A stretch of DNA of 64,000 nt from Nematostella vectensis (taxonomy: Eukaryota; Cnidaria; Anthozoa; Actiniaria; Edwardsiidae), in NCBI RefSeq assembly GCF_932526225.1, contig NC_064038.1, forward strand, positions 14,058,647 to 14,122,646, written 5' to 3'. A model generated the notes under the pieces. That model was not told the origin of the DNA, ran no database searches, and worked only from the letters and a program-made list of their open reading frames with translations. This document shows, piece by piece, positions 22,374-42,488 of the stretch (the first letter of the stretch is position 1; each line of letters begins with the position of its first letter). Both the position numbers and the translations under genes were made by a program.

Positions 22374-24844
22374 GTGGCAAGGTTCCGGTGGCGGAGGCTC
22401 TAATGCGAGTGTTGTGATAGACCGGTGGTTAAATATCCCCTCGCGGTCGGCTGGATATGATCGTAGGTTATTTAGCAGTCCCGTGGCTTATGCTACCCTG
22501 ATTGCCAACGAGGTACAAATGCCAAAAGACCCAGTGTTCGCAACAGATAGACCAGCCTTAGAACAACATCTATTGTTTCAAATTCTAAACGGTTTATTAG
22601 CATCTCAGCTTTGAGATGACAGACAATGGAGTTTTCATGACGTGTTTTTTATTGTTTCCTAAAATACTTCTCGGAGTTTGTTATGCGATGAGCGGCCCCA
22701 GCTGAGCCGGACTGCTTGGCAAAGACAAGCTTCCATAAAACAATATAAATCACTCTCAAGCCAGCGGTATCGTGCTGTGAACTCTCAATAGCTAAAATAT
22801 GTTGTTTGTCTTTACTTCAGTAGATCTAAATACCGGGCGAAAAGTCTGGTGTTTAATCTATCAATAAAGCCGTAACTTTCGGTAAAAAAAAAACATCCGG
22901 CGTTTACTTCAACTTCTTTTTAAAACTCTCACAAACGTTAAGTGGTTCAAAAGGTCTTTTTGTGGACCTTTTCAGAGATGCCATTTTATGGTAGAATGAC
23001 TTTCTGCTTGTTCGGTGGTGTTCTAGCAAATACGTGGATCAATTTATTTTGGTTAACCTATGGTGATTCCTTCTTGTGGTTTGGGTTATATGGTTTATGT
23101 GAGCAATAGTGATTACGATCTCTTATAATTATCGTGGTTTATTAGTAAATTCAATGATTGCTTTCTTGCCCGTGGCCTGCTCGGTTCGTCTACCCCAAAG
23201 GCCAATCACTTTGCTTTTGTCTTTCTTTTATCGGCAGAGTGATTTAGTTGCTCCAAATTGTGTTGTATCTTCTGGAGTCGCATCCCCGCTGGGTTCTTTG
23301 CCTGACTATCGATGAATTAACCCTCTATTTGACAGAACTAATTCAAGCTAATTGATCTGGCTCCGTCCTATATAACACGTGAGACAAACGCTGTAGAACT
23401 ACTCCAATGGATTTCTAACCAAATGTGTTTGTCTCGGTTAGATTAGGAGGCGTTATAGCTTAAAAATTGCAGATTTAAAATAGCACAATGGTAGGAAAAA
23501 GAGTGCTTTCCTTGTGCTATTGTGAGGACACTAAATGGGATGTGTATTTACAGCCAATTCACACATTGCTATTGAATCATGCTCTATTGTACTTTCAATT
23601 AACATAAGAATGATGATTCGAGTAGCACACTAAGGTACTAGTTTTACTTTACAATGTCAAGGACTTCTACTGCTAGCAACCACAAGTTCAACAATAAACC
23701 ACTTAAGCGTAAAATTCCTCGAAACGTTTCTCGGGAACGTTCGCCTCGATAAAAACGGCCATCGCGGAAAAAAAGGTCTCGCCACTGCAGAACATCGAAA
23801 CTATTTGTTTACATATTCTCCCATAGCTCTAAATTTCATAGCAGTTTTGTAGGCGATACTTTAGCATGTGAGAAAGTGCTAATGACTGCTAGGATAATTA
23901 AGATGACTGAACAACAAGTAATGGACGGGCAGGAGTAAACGCACATGTAATGGTTACTTTGAATTCGATATTTGTTTCGCCCCTCGGGCTAAATTTATTA
24001 ATCCCAAGGAACGATTTGCTCAGTCGATTCGCTTTGTAAAGTCGGGGCTTTGATCTCCCTAAGATATTTATTTACCAATTCGAGTAACTTCCCTTTGATT
24101 ATTTAATTAGCGGTTAACATCTCGGAAAAGGCGATAATGGGCTTAGAATGCGATTTTGATGTAAGGGAATTAAGACTCACTTTGTCTTGCGTACTGTAGT
24201 TTTAGTGTGTGTACTCTTTGACGCGTCGGTTGTTTTGGAATAGTGTTTTTGTTGTGTTTTGTGTATAAACCGTAAAACTTATTACCGTAAAACTGCAACT
24301 ACAAGAAAAATACGCTATAACGCTATGTTTACACAAAATTGTATTAAGAATAATAATTAGGTTTTGTGAACTTAGAAAAGCGTCATTTGGCCGCACATAT
24401 TTATTCAAGCAAAGTTAATGTGATAAGCGTTTTATGAAAACTTCAACAAAAACCCGTAAGTTGGACCCCACCACGAGGCACCCCTGGGCTAAGTTGCCAC
24501 AACAGCGATGTCATTTATTGATCGTCAATAAAACCTCCTTTGTAATTTGTCTTAGCAAACCGTAATCGACTAACTGAAGGATCATTTAAGTGCATTTGAT
24601 ACGCGCTTACTTTTACTGAAATGCCAACTTAGATTTACAATCAGTAACGTTGAATAAAGTAGATTTTTATCCTGGATTTTAAAATGACACTTCCAAATTT
24701 AATGCTTCTTTGAAGATTAAGTTAAATGATCCAAAATATATATTTCTAATGGTTCTCAATTGATCTTCAAATATGATGGAAATCTACCTAAATATCCAGG
24801 TGTTGAGGATATCACTCTTAATACGTAATTAACCGCTTATCCCG
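22374..24844. other. intergenic, upstream of the forkhead gene
   Basis: About 2.5 kb of AT-rich DNA with no convincing coding segment, RNA gene or repeat array. Short frames at 22414 and 23109 lack protein-like composition or motifs. As the 5' flank of a developmental transcription factor it is a plausible enhancer region, but no site can be named from inspection. Confidence 0.45.
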
Positions 24845-26412
24845 GTTTATACTGGTGTTTATACTTGTTGTATTGCGCTTACGTTTCGCCGGTTTACACT
24901 TGTGCTTATAATCGCTGTATTACACGTTTGCCGGTTCTCTCCTGTGTTTATAGTCGTTGTGTTGCGCTAACGGTTTGCCTGTTTACTCTTGTTGTGTCGC
25001 GCTTACATTACGCCGGTTCACACTTGTGTTTATACTTGTGTTTCGCTCACGTTTCGCCTGTGTTTATACTTGTGGAATGCGCTTACGTTCCGCCGGTTCA
25101 CCCTTGTGTTTATTCTTGTTTTGTTGCGCTTACATTTCGCCTGTTCACATCTATGTTTATACTTGTTGTGTTGGGCTTACGTTTCCTCGAGTCGCACTTG
25201 TGTTTATACTTGTGGAATGCGCATACGTTTCGCCGGTTCACACTTGTGTTTGTACTTGTTGTGTTGCGCTTACGTTTCCCTGGTTCACACTTGTGCTTAT
25301 ACTTGTTGTATTGCGCTTACGTTTTGCAGGTTCACACTTGTTTTTTTTTATACTTGTTGTGTTGCTCTCATGTTTCGCCGGTTCTATCCTGTGTTTATAC
25401 TTGTTGTGTCGCGCTTGCATTTCGCAGGTTCACACTTGTGTTTATACTTGTTGTGTTGCGCTTATGTTTACTCGATTCGCACTTGTGTTTATACTTGTGG
25501 AATGCGCATACGTTTCGCCGGTTCACACTTGTGTTTGTACTTGTTGTGTTGCGCTTACGTTTCCCTGGTTCACACTTGTGCTTATACTTGTTGTATTGCG
25601 CTTACGTTTTGCAGGTTCACACTTGTTTTTTTTTATACTTGTTGTGTTGCTCTCATGTTTCGCCGGTTCTATCCTGTGTTTATACTTGTTGTGTCGCGCT
25701 TGCATTTCGCAGGTTCACACTTGTGTTTATACTTGTTGTGTTGCGCTTATGTTTACTCGATTCGCACTTGTGTTTATACTTGTGGAATGCGCATACGTTT
25801 CGCCGGTTCACACTTGTGTTTGTACTTGTTGTGTTGCGCTTACGTTTCCCTGGTTCACACTTGTGCTTATACTTGTTGTATTGCGCTTACGTTTTGCAGG
25901 TTCACACTTGTTTTTTTTTTTATACTTGTTGTGTTGCTCTCATGTTTCGCCGGTTCTATCCTGTGTTTATACTTGTTGTGTCGCGCTTGCATTTCGCAGG
26001 TTCACACTTGTGTTTATACTTGTTGTGTTGCGCTTATGTTTACTCGATTCGCACTTGTGTTTATACTTGTGGAATGCGCATACGTTTCGCCGGTTCACAC
26101 TTGTGTTTGTACTTGTTGTGTTGCGCTTACGTTTCCCTGGTTCACACTTGTGCTTATACTTGTTGTATTGCGCTTACGTTTTGCAGGTTCACACTTGTTT
26201 TTTTTTTATACTTGTTGTGTTGCTCTCATGTTTCGCCGGTTCTATCCTGTGTTTATACTTGTTGTGTCGCGCTTGCATTTCGCAGGTTCACACTTGTGTT
26301 TATACTTGTTGTGTTGCGCTTATGTTTACTCGATTCGCACTTGTGTTTATACTTGTTAAATGCGCTTACGTTTCGCCGGTTCGCACTTGTGTTTGTACTT
26401 GTTGTGTTAGGT
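24845..26412 (+). repeat. higher-order minisatellite, about 48-bp unit and 285-bp super-unit
   Basis: Basic units of about 47-48 bp contain TTATACTTGTTGTGTTGCGC and a TTCGCCGGTTCACACTTGTG segment. From about 25200 the array repeats as 285-bp blocks of six variant units, at least three near identical, differing mainly in the length of a T-run (8-10). All three forward frames stay open because stops are absent from the unit, giving Cys/Leu/Val-rich translations that are not proteins. Confidence 0.9.
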
Positions 26413-27544
26413 AATGCGGCCATAATACAGCAGAATGCAGCTGTAGCTCGTCATATTAAGTTAAGTTCCGATAAGTTCTGCCAGCAAAGATTGGAGAAGT
26501 TGTTGCTGCTTTTGATGCACGGTACCCTAGCCACCTCAGCTGTTGTTGCCACTAACATTTACTAGCTAAGCAGCGTAGGAAAGAAAGGATTTAGTATGTT
26601 AACCAGAAAATGACAATGACATTCCAACTCGAATATCACTCACTTGACGCTAACACTGATTTGTGTGTTACTGCTGGGGGCGAAAGTGGTGGCGACAGTG
26701 GTGGTGGTGGTGGGGGGGGGGGGGGGGGGGGTTAGGTAGGTTTATGGTTTCTAGGGGTATGGGGGTATCTGGGTTTGACATAAAGTACCAAACAGTTTAA
26801 AAATGTATAATTTATTGTCTTTTACCAAGGAATCAATTTAGACATGTAGCGTTTGATACATATTTAGGTACATGTAAAATGCACAGTCATTAAATAAACA
26901 TGCTCTCTACCATCCCTGATATGTGTGACACACAAGAATAGCTAAAAAAGTGATGGAAAAAACATTTAAACAACAGTAAAGGATGTTGCACAAATAATTT
27001 GATTAAGGTCCAATGCAACTCTCATAACAATATTATATTCAACAAAATCTAGTCCCAAGAGCCCTAAATCTTTGTTAGTATAAGTTTTGGGCGAATCAGT
27101 TCTTGGGATGGTTATGATAGGCTGTACAACTTGCTGCAGTAGGCATGTGCAAGTGATACGGAACTGGGCTATAAGGTATATGGGCTCAAGGACCCATCTA
27201 GCACAAAAAAAAAAGAATACAAAACAATAGTGTCAATCCATGTTGTAGATTCAGACTCTTTGTTATTAAGGCTATGTGCATGAAACTGTGCAAGGATGAA
27301 AATCATCTCAGAGGTTTTTATTCCTGTTCATCACTTAATTTTTTTTTTTTTTTTAGATTGGGGGGGGGGACAATACAGAAACATTTAATGTTTAATTTGT
27401 ATTTTTTTAAAAGAAAATATTGTGGGGGCACAGCCACGCCCATTTTAGTCATTTCCTTATAAGCTTATAAATATATTTTTTTAGTGGGGACATGCCCCCC
27501 AGTGCCCCAACCCCTGCTACGGCCCTGATAGCAGCAAAATGTAC
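26413..27544. other. intergenic, 3' of the glutaredoxin-like gene
   Basis: A segment at 26413-26565 continues open from the minisatellite but has no recognised domain. A GGTGGT-rich stretch and a G-run of about 20 lie at 26690-26732. Around 27355-27535 are remnants resembling other elements in the window (GGGGGCACAGCCACGCCCAT, also near 485-505), probably an old MITE abutting the 3' end of the minus-strand gene. Confidence 0.45.
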
Positions 27545-29576
27545 TCAGGTGTCTTCACATTTCTTGAGAGCCGCATGCAATAATGTCTCATTGATCCTGT
27601 GTTGCATGAGGAATTTACCATTGAGGTGAAAAACTGGAATATCGTAGCGATACTTGTAGAACCATTCTTCATTCCCTTTGGCTGTTATATCAACTTCTTC
27701 ATACTCAAACTGGAATGGGATAAAAAATGGTGTATAAGTTATCCCAATGTTTCTTTACTTGTAGACTAGGAATCAGAGGGTGTCGGAGCTATCACCTGGC
27801 TGTTTCTCAGTTGGAAACCATTATTATTTTCTGGCAGAAACCGGTAGGAAGAGAGGGGGAGGATGCAGAGGTCAATTGCCCCTTCAAAATGTCTAATCTC
27901 AGCAAATGAGAATAGTTAGGTCTAGCCCACTATCCCCAACGGGGTTAACACATATGGAGATATGTACCACAACCCTTGTATCTTGAAAGAGGGAGGCTGG
28001 TGATATTATTTGTGCAGCCACGTAGCCAGGATTTTTAACAGGAGGGACCCATAAAAGGCCCTTCCAAGGCATTTTTTCCTGTGTAGATAGATAGATAATG
28101 TCTCGTACATTTACTTTATTTTGGCTGCTAAGGGGGGGAGGGGGGGCACCCTTGTCCACCCCTCTGGCTACGCCCCTGGTGCTGTGAATTGAATAAGATT
28201 GTGGAGGAGGTGGAAAAGGCTAATATCTGTAATATGAAAAGTCACCTTTTGCCTGGAGTTTTCAAGAATCAATTTTGCGTCATCGCATAGTGAACACTCT
28301 TCCTGAAATTGAAGATCCAAATATTTGTAATTAACCTTTTAATCAGGAGAAGAAAAAAAAACTTCAAAATAGAATTTAACCCATTGACTCCTGGCTTTTT
28401 TGGAGCTGAATTTACAAAAAAACAGACTGAAAACAGATACCTTCCCCCCTATTCTGAGTTTTATACAGCCCGTCAAAGTCAAACACAGCTGCACCTAGTC
28501 AGCGGTATCCAAGCTTTCCAACAGTGCTTTGCGGTCCCCACTTTTAATCCCTCGTCGTTGTGCTGAAGCCAGCACAAGTTAATGGTTGCTTGTATTTTTC
28601 ATCAAAAATACAGCTATGAGCATATTAGGAGAGTGTCTCAGGACATCAGGAAGTCTTTTGGGGCATAATTGAATGCTTTGCTTATGGATATTTGCAAGCA
28701 AAGGTGGATTCATGATGATTTTTTCTTGTTTGGCTTTGCCCGGATGAGAAAATAATTTTCTAATGAATCACCACAGCTTTCCTAAATGCTGTCTTTTCTA
28801 AAACCAAATTGATTGCAAAATTGTTTACACTGCTATTCTGGGTCTGTATGACCTGGAATTGATTTGTTTGGCTTCGGGGTGAAAAGACTTATAAAAAACC
28901 ATCTGACTTTGGGGAGAGGAGTGTTGACTGGCCCTCCCCTCGTGAATTTTCCCCTGGATCTCCCAGAATGCTTTGCAATACGTAAAGATATTTTCGTGGT
29001 TGTACAATCCTTCAAGGAATGGACATTGTGTTTTGAGGCCAAGGAAATGTACCTGGAGAATCAGAATAAAGGTATCTATTTGTGTCTTGAGCTGTGTTTG
29101 CTGATCTCTCTCCCTTGTGTGGTATTTTGAGCGTTTTATTGAGAGGGGTGATTCTGCTTTTCTCTCCTTGTTCGATTTGAGATTTGTCAAAGAACCTGTG
29201 CTATTATTTGGCTTAAGAGTAGATGGCAACACCTTGGTTGGATGCATATCTGCAAGACCATTTATCCCTTAGACTGACCTGAGTATCTTCATCTTGTTGT
29301 GTTTATTTTGAATTTATGAATTTTTTGGGTTGTGGGTTCTTCCCAAAGCCGGTACAGGCCGGTTAAGGGGTCAATGTGTTAAGTTAATTACAGTCAAATA
29401 ACATTAATGCTTACTTTTGTAAACATTGTCAACACTGGCACCTTTCGTCCAATGGTGTAATATCTAATACTACCTCCGAAAGTCATATACTGCGCGGAAT
29501 GTCTGTAAATACTTTCTTCAAAAGGGCTGAGCTTACTTGCATTCCAAACCCTAAGAAGACTTCTGAGAAACATCAC
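27545..29576 (-). CDS. glutaredoxin-like protein, C5orf63/YDR286C family
   Basis: Three exons on the minus strand: 29576-29415, 28302-28246 and 27709-27545, all phase 0, giving 127 aa. Residues 1-46 are basic, Ser-rich and acid-poor near the start (MMFLRSLLRVW), compatible with a mitochondrial presequence. VPVLTMFTKEECSLCDDAKL then gives the thioredoxin-fold beta strand and the CxxC redox motif (CSLC) at the exon 1/2 junction. Exon 3 carries YEEVDIT and RYDIPVFHLNGKFLMQHR, the cis-Pro and Gly region of this small family. The expected role is a thiol-disulphide oxidoreductase; its substrate is not established in the family. It is head-to-head with IDH2, so the two may share a promoter. Intron 1 hosts the TTAA element and a hAT-like MITE sits in intron 2. 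Confidence 0.85.
28015..28178. mobile_element. MITE with CAGCCACGTAGCCAGG end (hAT-like)
   Basis: Left end CAGCCACGTAGCCAGG and right end TGGCTACGCCCCTG are inverted copies with mismatches. Between them lie a GGACCCATAAAAGGCCC block and a G-rich run. It matches the style of short hAT-derived elements. It is in intron 2 of the glutaredoxin-like gene. No clean target duplication is visible. Confidence 0.5.
28376..29382. mobile_element. ~1-kb non-autonomous element flanked by TTAA (piggyBac/Kolobok type)
   Basis: Left end TTAACCCATTGACTCCTGG at 28376 is matched by the inverse at the right end, where the bottom strand reads TTAACACATTGACCCCTTAA from 29382. TTAA on both ends is the target site of piggyBac and Kolobok elements. 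Internal frames encode nothing I recognise. It lies in intron 1 of the glutaredoxin-like gene, ending about 33 bp from the end of exon 1. Confidence 0.65.
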
Positions 29577-29748
29577 TGTACTCTCGACGATCTGACTGCA
29601 TTTAGAAAGCCAATTTTCACGCCTTCGTCAGGCGTTCCCCACGGCAAAACGGTCAAGCTTTTGGAGCTTTTGGGGGCATAGGAACCAGTTTTCCCTCTAC
29701 ACTCTCCGCCCCAGGCTCATCTCGGCCTCTTCCATCTTCGGTTCCATC
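29577..29748. promoter_or_regulatory. putative bidirectional promoter between glutaredoxin-like gene and IDH2
   Basis: Only 172 bp separate the two divergent start codons, and this must hold both 5' UTRs and the core promoter(s). No TATA box stands out. The stretch is richer in GC than its surroundings. Both products are plausibly mitochondrial and redox-linked, which would fit co-regulation. Confidence 0.55.
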
Positions 29749-38374
<8,626 letters not shown>

Positions 38375-40077
38375 ATACACCTCCCTAATATATTGCATTC
38401 CTTAGTATCATAGATAGGTTTTTGTACCAGCAAGCCTGGTGGGGTACTGCATTCAAAATTATAATTGAAAAAAAAAATAATTGGCTTGAATGATAGTTCC
38501 CTACATGAAATACAACAGAGAGAGTTGGTAGCTGGAGTGATAAACATTTTATACCTAAACAGTGTGAGTAATTATACCATGAACAAGCAGTGTGAATTAA
38601 CTTTGCCCCTAGGCACCCCTATAGCACCCATCCATACTCCTCTAAGAAGTCCAGTTTTATAATGTATGATATGATTGTGAAGACGTGTGCATAGTAGGGG
38701 GAGAGTATTTAAAATACTGCTGTCTTATAGTGCTACGTGTCAATGAAATGAATGAGTCAAATAAAAATGAGATTCATTGAATAGTTGCAACTTCTTTTGC
38801 TATACACAATAAAGAAACACACATTAAAATACACGACATTAAAGAATGTCGATCAACCACTTTGCTTTTTTTTACATTTGAAATTACACTTGTAATCTTT
38901 CAAAAAAAATAAAATAAAAAAAACATTGTTAACATATCAGTTACTCGCTCGAATTAGCCGCTAGTAATGGACACTGACTATATCGAGTTGGAATGACCTC
39001 GAGATTCTATTACTATTGTCTGTGTTCTTGTTTAAAAAATGTTTTTTATTCTGTATTCAATATAGTGAATAGTATATCAGCTAGCTGTATACCACTCAAG
39101 ATACAAGCATCTAATTTAGATCATTTCAATTTCTGTTTTCTTTTTTCATATCCGGGGTTACAAGTTTAATTTGTTTCGTTTAAAACTGCATTGATATAAT
39201 TTCTCGTAAACATACAAGCATTATGTGGAATGACATTAAAAAAAAATTGTAAACGCTTGAATTCGTCTTTTTTTATTTGGCGCGGGCGTCACCTCTGCCG
39301 CAAAAGTGGTCTTCATATCTTTTCCTATCTTCTTAGCGTATTTCTATTATTTGCGCCCCCGTCGAATATTGTCTCAATACTCTTGCTACAGTACAACCGA
39401 AAATGAACAAAAAAAAAAAAAAAAAGAGGAGAAAAGATGAAGCCCACTGGCCGAGGATCGAATCTCATCATACAGAAATGAGAAAATAGACCATACTTTC
39501 AGACATAACTGAACACCGTCAGCTAAGCCTTTACGTCTAGGCTGGAGATTTCGGCCCCAGCACCGCTATCTAGGGAACTGTACAACACAAAGGACCTGAG
39601 GTACCCGCGCATTAATGGGAGGCGGTAACCAGGATCCCAGGCCTGTCTTTTAAGATTAAAATCAGTTATGCCACGCACAGCTCGCTATGAGATGTAGACT
39701 GAAAAATATCGGGGTCTTTTTCACGCTAGTGTCTCTAGTAAAATAGGGTGTTGCTATAGCAAGGAAGTAATTTCGTCATAATGTGACTTCAACCTATCTA
39801 AATAAGGGTTGATGGGCTTCCTGTGTTATAAAGGTGAAATCTTATACTTCGAGGGGTGGAGAAAGGCAGGCGATGCTAGCCAGACAGAGACAAATATAAC
39901 AACAAAAGTGTTGCGATATTATCACGCAATTCTCTACTCAAATCCTGAGCTTAAACAGATGATGTTTATTGTATGGCTACTTATAATTAGTTAACAGGAG
40001 GCTAAAGGTTTAGACGAAAGGAGCCGGCTTAAAAAAGCAAGCGAATTCAAGAGATTTGGGCCATAGCAACATACGAC
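38375..40077. other. intergenic, 3' of IDH2
   Basis: Holds the IDH2 3' UTR with AATAAA near 38760 and 38807, then AT-rich sequence. A possible tRNA-derived SINE on the minus strand lies at about 39440-39560. No coding segment is supported; the short frame at 39809 is not convincing. Confidence 0.5.
39440..39560 (-). mobile_element. possible tRNA-derived SINE fragment
   Basis: Read on the minus strand there is a GGCTTAGCTGACGG stretch resembling an A box and, about 75 nt on, GAGATTCGATCCTCG resembling a B box. The spacing is longer than in a true tRNA and no acceptor stem forms. Weak evidence. Confidence 0.25.
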
Positions 40078-40428
40078 ATGCCTGTTAACAGACCATGGGG
40101 AACAATAGAGAAGCCACCATTCGAACTTGGCCATCAAAAGCTATCCGCAGACGAGGTCGAAAGCGTAGTCGATCGACTGAGCCAACTAAAGAAGCCCTCA
40201 TCAGCGGTAAACAAGAAGCGAAGGAAAGTTGAGATTGAGCGAAATCTCGACAAGGAAGGCATAAATGCGATGGTAGCCCGACTAGCGAATAAGGAGGCGA
40301 ATGTTCCCAAGACTCCTGATCGATCGAGGACAGGATTGCACAAAGACTTATGGGGAAATGTGCTGAATTCGTATGCTTGGCACGGTAAAAATTACCAGGC
40401 AATATTATGCGGAGAAGAAAGTCCTTGA
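40078..40428 (+). CDS. small intronless protein, paralogue A (unknown function)
   Basis: A 116-aa frame starting MPVNRPWGTIEKPPFELG. I do not recognise the family. It is highly charged, Lys/Arg/Glu-rich, with no signal peptide or membrane segment. Two short helical repeats read VESVVDRLSQ (about residue 26) and INAMVARLAN (about 62), separated by a basic stretch KKRRKVEIER. A C-terminal NSYAWHGKN motif precedes a short tail. The same plan (two V-x-x-[MV]-V-x-R-L motifs, a basic middle and [NS]-x-YAW-x-G) recurs in the gene 0.8 kb downstream, so the two are tandem duplicates. Conserved motifs between copies argue for a real protein. The start is the first ATG, and the upstream frame gives no better one. 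Confidence 0.7.
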   Translation: MPVNRPWGTIEKPPFELGHQKLSADEVESVVDRLSQLKKPSSAVNKKRRKVEIERNLDKEGINAMVARLANKEANVPKTPDRSRTGLHKDLWGNVLNSYAWHGKNYQAILCGEESP

Positions 40429-41204
40429 AATTAATGAACTTGTTTACTGACATTTCAAAGCACTACGCTTTATAAACAATAGACACGCATAATTGCATAA
40501 CTTTTACAAAGTCATTTTACACAAAATATGTTGAGGTCTGATTTATGAATTATTACACTAAGCAAGTTTGAGTTAGATTTGCTGATTAGCAGTTACCGCA
40601 TAGTTCTTAGTTACATGTGTTATTTTATATTGTACTTGTCTTGTTCTGATGTCTTTGGTGTAATTTACGCCGAAAAAAGGCTTAAATTACCGAACCCTGG
40701 TGTAATTATTACTTAAGTTCCATATCTTTAAGCACGAAGAGGAGAGAAAATCACTATATGGAAAACATATAAAAAATGTTTCTACGAATACTTTGTTTTG
40801 TCTTTAATATAATTGCGCATAGTTTTTTTATTAACCTATTAGACTCATTATCACGGGAAACAATGAGGTATGAGACTTATTCACCCTTGGCAAAAGACAA
40901 AAAAGGTTTATTAAAATGCTGAAAGCTTTTACTCAACAATTGGGCCATTATACCCTAAGTCTACCGACGCGCGCACTTGAATACGAAACTTTTTCTTTAG
41001 GTCACTTTTGACGTTTATTCTGATCCTTGGGTCAAATTCGACCAATCGGGGGTTTCAAAAAGAGACAGATCAAAAACCTCCTAAATCTCGGGTCCCCAGG
41101 CTTTTCTAATTGCCGCTTTGGTCTAAGGTCCACGGCGACAACAAACTGTTGTGTATCGTAGATGAAATTGGCTTGTTGATATGTAGGGGTGCGTCGAAAT
41201 CAAA
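40429..41204. other. spacer between the two small paralogues
   Basis: AT-rich, about 0.78 kb, with no coding segment or repeat visible. It should contain the promoter of the downstream copy; no clear TATA box was identified. Confidence 0.5.
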
Positions 41205-41474
41205 ATGGAACAGCGAACCTATACGGGAAAAGAGATAAACCAAATGGTCGAACGACTTTTCGTGCGGGACTACACGAATCGCAACAAGAAACGACAACCA
41301 AAGATTGAGCGACGAACGAAAGTTGAACCGAAAGAGTTTGACGAAGATGACGTTGAGAAGGTGGTAGAAAGATTGACAAGAAATGCGTCTCAGAGAGCCA
41401 CGGATGCCAACAGAACTGGAGCCATGAAGCAGCAAGGAGTCGTGAATACTTATGCTTGGAAGGGGTGGAACTGA
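41205..41474 (+). CDS. small intronless protein, paralogue B (unknown function)
   Basis: An 89-aa frame starting MEQRTYTGKEINQMVERL (context AAAATGG). It parallels the 116-aa gene upstream: first repeat INQMVERLFV, a basic linker NKKRQPKIERR, second repeat VEKVVERLTR, a shared NRTG/SRTG motif and the C-terminus VNTYAWKGWN. It lacks the N-terminal 20 residues and the last 12 of paralogue A. It is soluble and strongly charged, probably helical. No known domain is recognised; a structural or adaptor role is only a guess from composition. Confidence 0.7.
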   Translation: MEQRTYTGKEINQMVERLFVRDYTNRNKKRQPKIERRTKVEPKEFDEDDVEKVVERLTRNASQRATDANRTGAMKQQGVVNTYAWKGWN

Positions 41475-42488
41475 AGAGATTAGAATTATGATCAACAAGG
41501 CGAATCATTTGTGGGAGATTTTATTTAGTTTCTGCGACTTGTCAATTCTTTGCGCAAACGAGTAGCTTTGACTGTGGAAGACAACTTGACTACCGAATGC
41601 ACTTACGAATAAACACCGAAAGCACACGAGTAAACACCGAATATACGACGCCGATTAGGGTAAGAATAGAACGGCTTCGGACAAGTTTGTTGGTCAGTCT
41701 TATGGTATAGGTAGTTACCATATTTGGCTCGAGTTAGACTAGAGTCATGGTAGAGTACAGTAGTGTGTCCATCTTGTATCAAACCAATACACGCGCGCTG
41801 GTAATGATATTGCCTTAGTTTGAGGTTCTTGGGAAACTTTTCCCACACAATAAAATAACAAAATAAATACTCTACTCCGCACATTGCTAGAGGAGGGAGA
41901 AAGGGTTGCTTTCTCTATGTTACAACAGTAAAGCTGATAACATCTTTTATTAGCTTGCGGTGCAGGAGCTATCTGACAAAGGCCTTCAAATATACATTTT
42001 CCTGTACAGGAGTGGTCCTCAATGTAACGGGCTCGAGACGACATTTGAGAGTAGATCTAATTCATCCATAAAGCCTCCCTCCCTCTGTCAAATAATAGGA
42101 CACGGATCGACCTGTCCTCTTTTCACCACCCACTCTCCCCCCCCCCCCCCCCCCCCAAAAAAAAAAAAAAAAACGGGCAAATGCATATTTATAATGCAAT
42201 ATTTGGGGAATTCCGCAAATGCTTATATGAAATATATTTTCCCATTTTACTTTCTTTCCCGCTAGTGGCGCAAGAGGGAGACCTTCAGCAATGACCGCAA
42301 TAGGAATTATCTCTGAATGATTTATTATTTAGTCTGTTTCACAATAGTTTGTATATAGTAGATATAAAACTTCATTTTATGAAAAGTAATAAATCAAAAA
42401 CCACAAAAATCACGATTATTGGCTGGTAAGATACTGAAAACAAAGAGACTGTGGCGTTTTTGTTAAAGTTTTCAAACAAACCTATCAA
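41475..42488. other. intergenic, includes a C-run/A-run tract
   Basis: No gene supported. A run of about 18 C followed by about 19 A lies at 42137-42173. The rest is AT-rich 5' flank of the coiled-coil gene. Confidence 0.5.

Noticed and set aside
24865-26565. Overlapping forward frames of 456-566 aa rich in Cys, Leu and Val, reminiscent of membrane proteins
   Set aside because: All three frames are open only because the ~48-bp tandem unit lacks stops. Composition repeats with the unit and no membrane-protein family motif is present.
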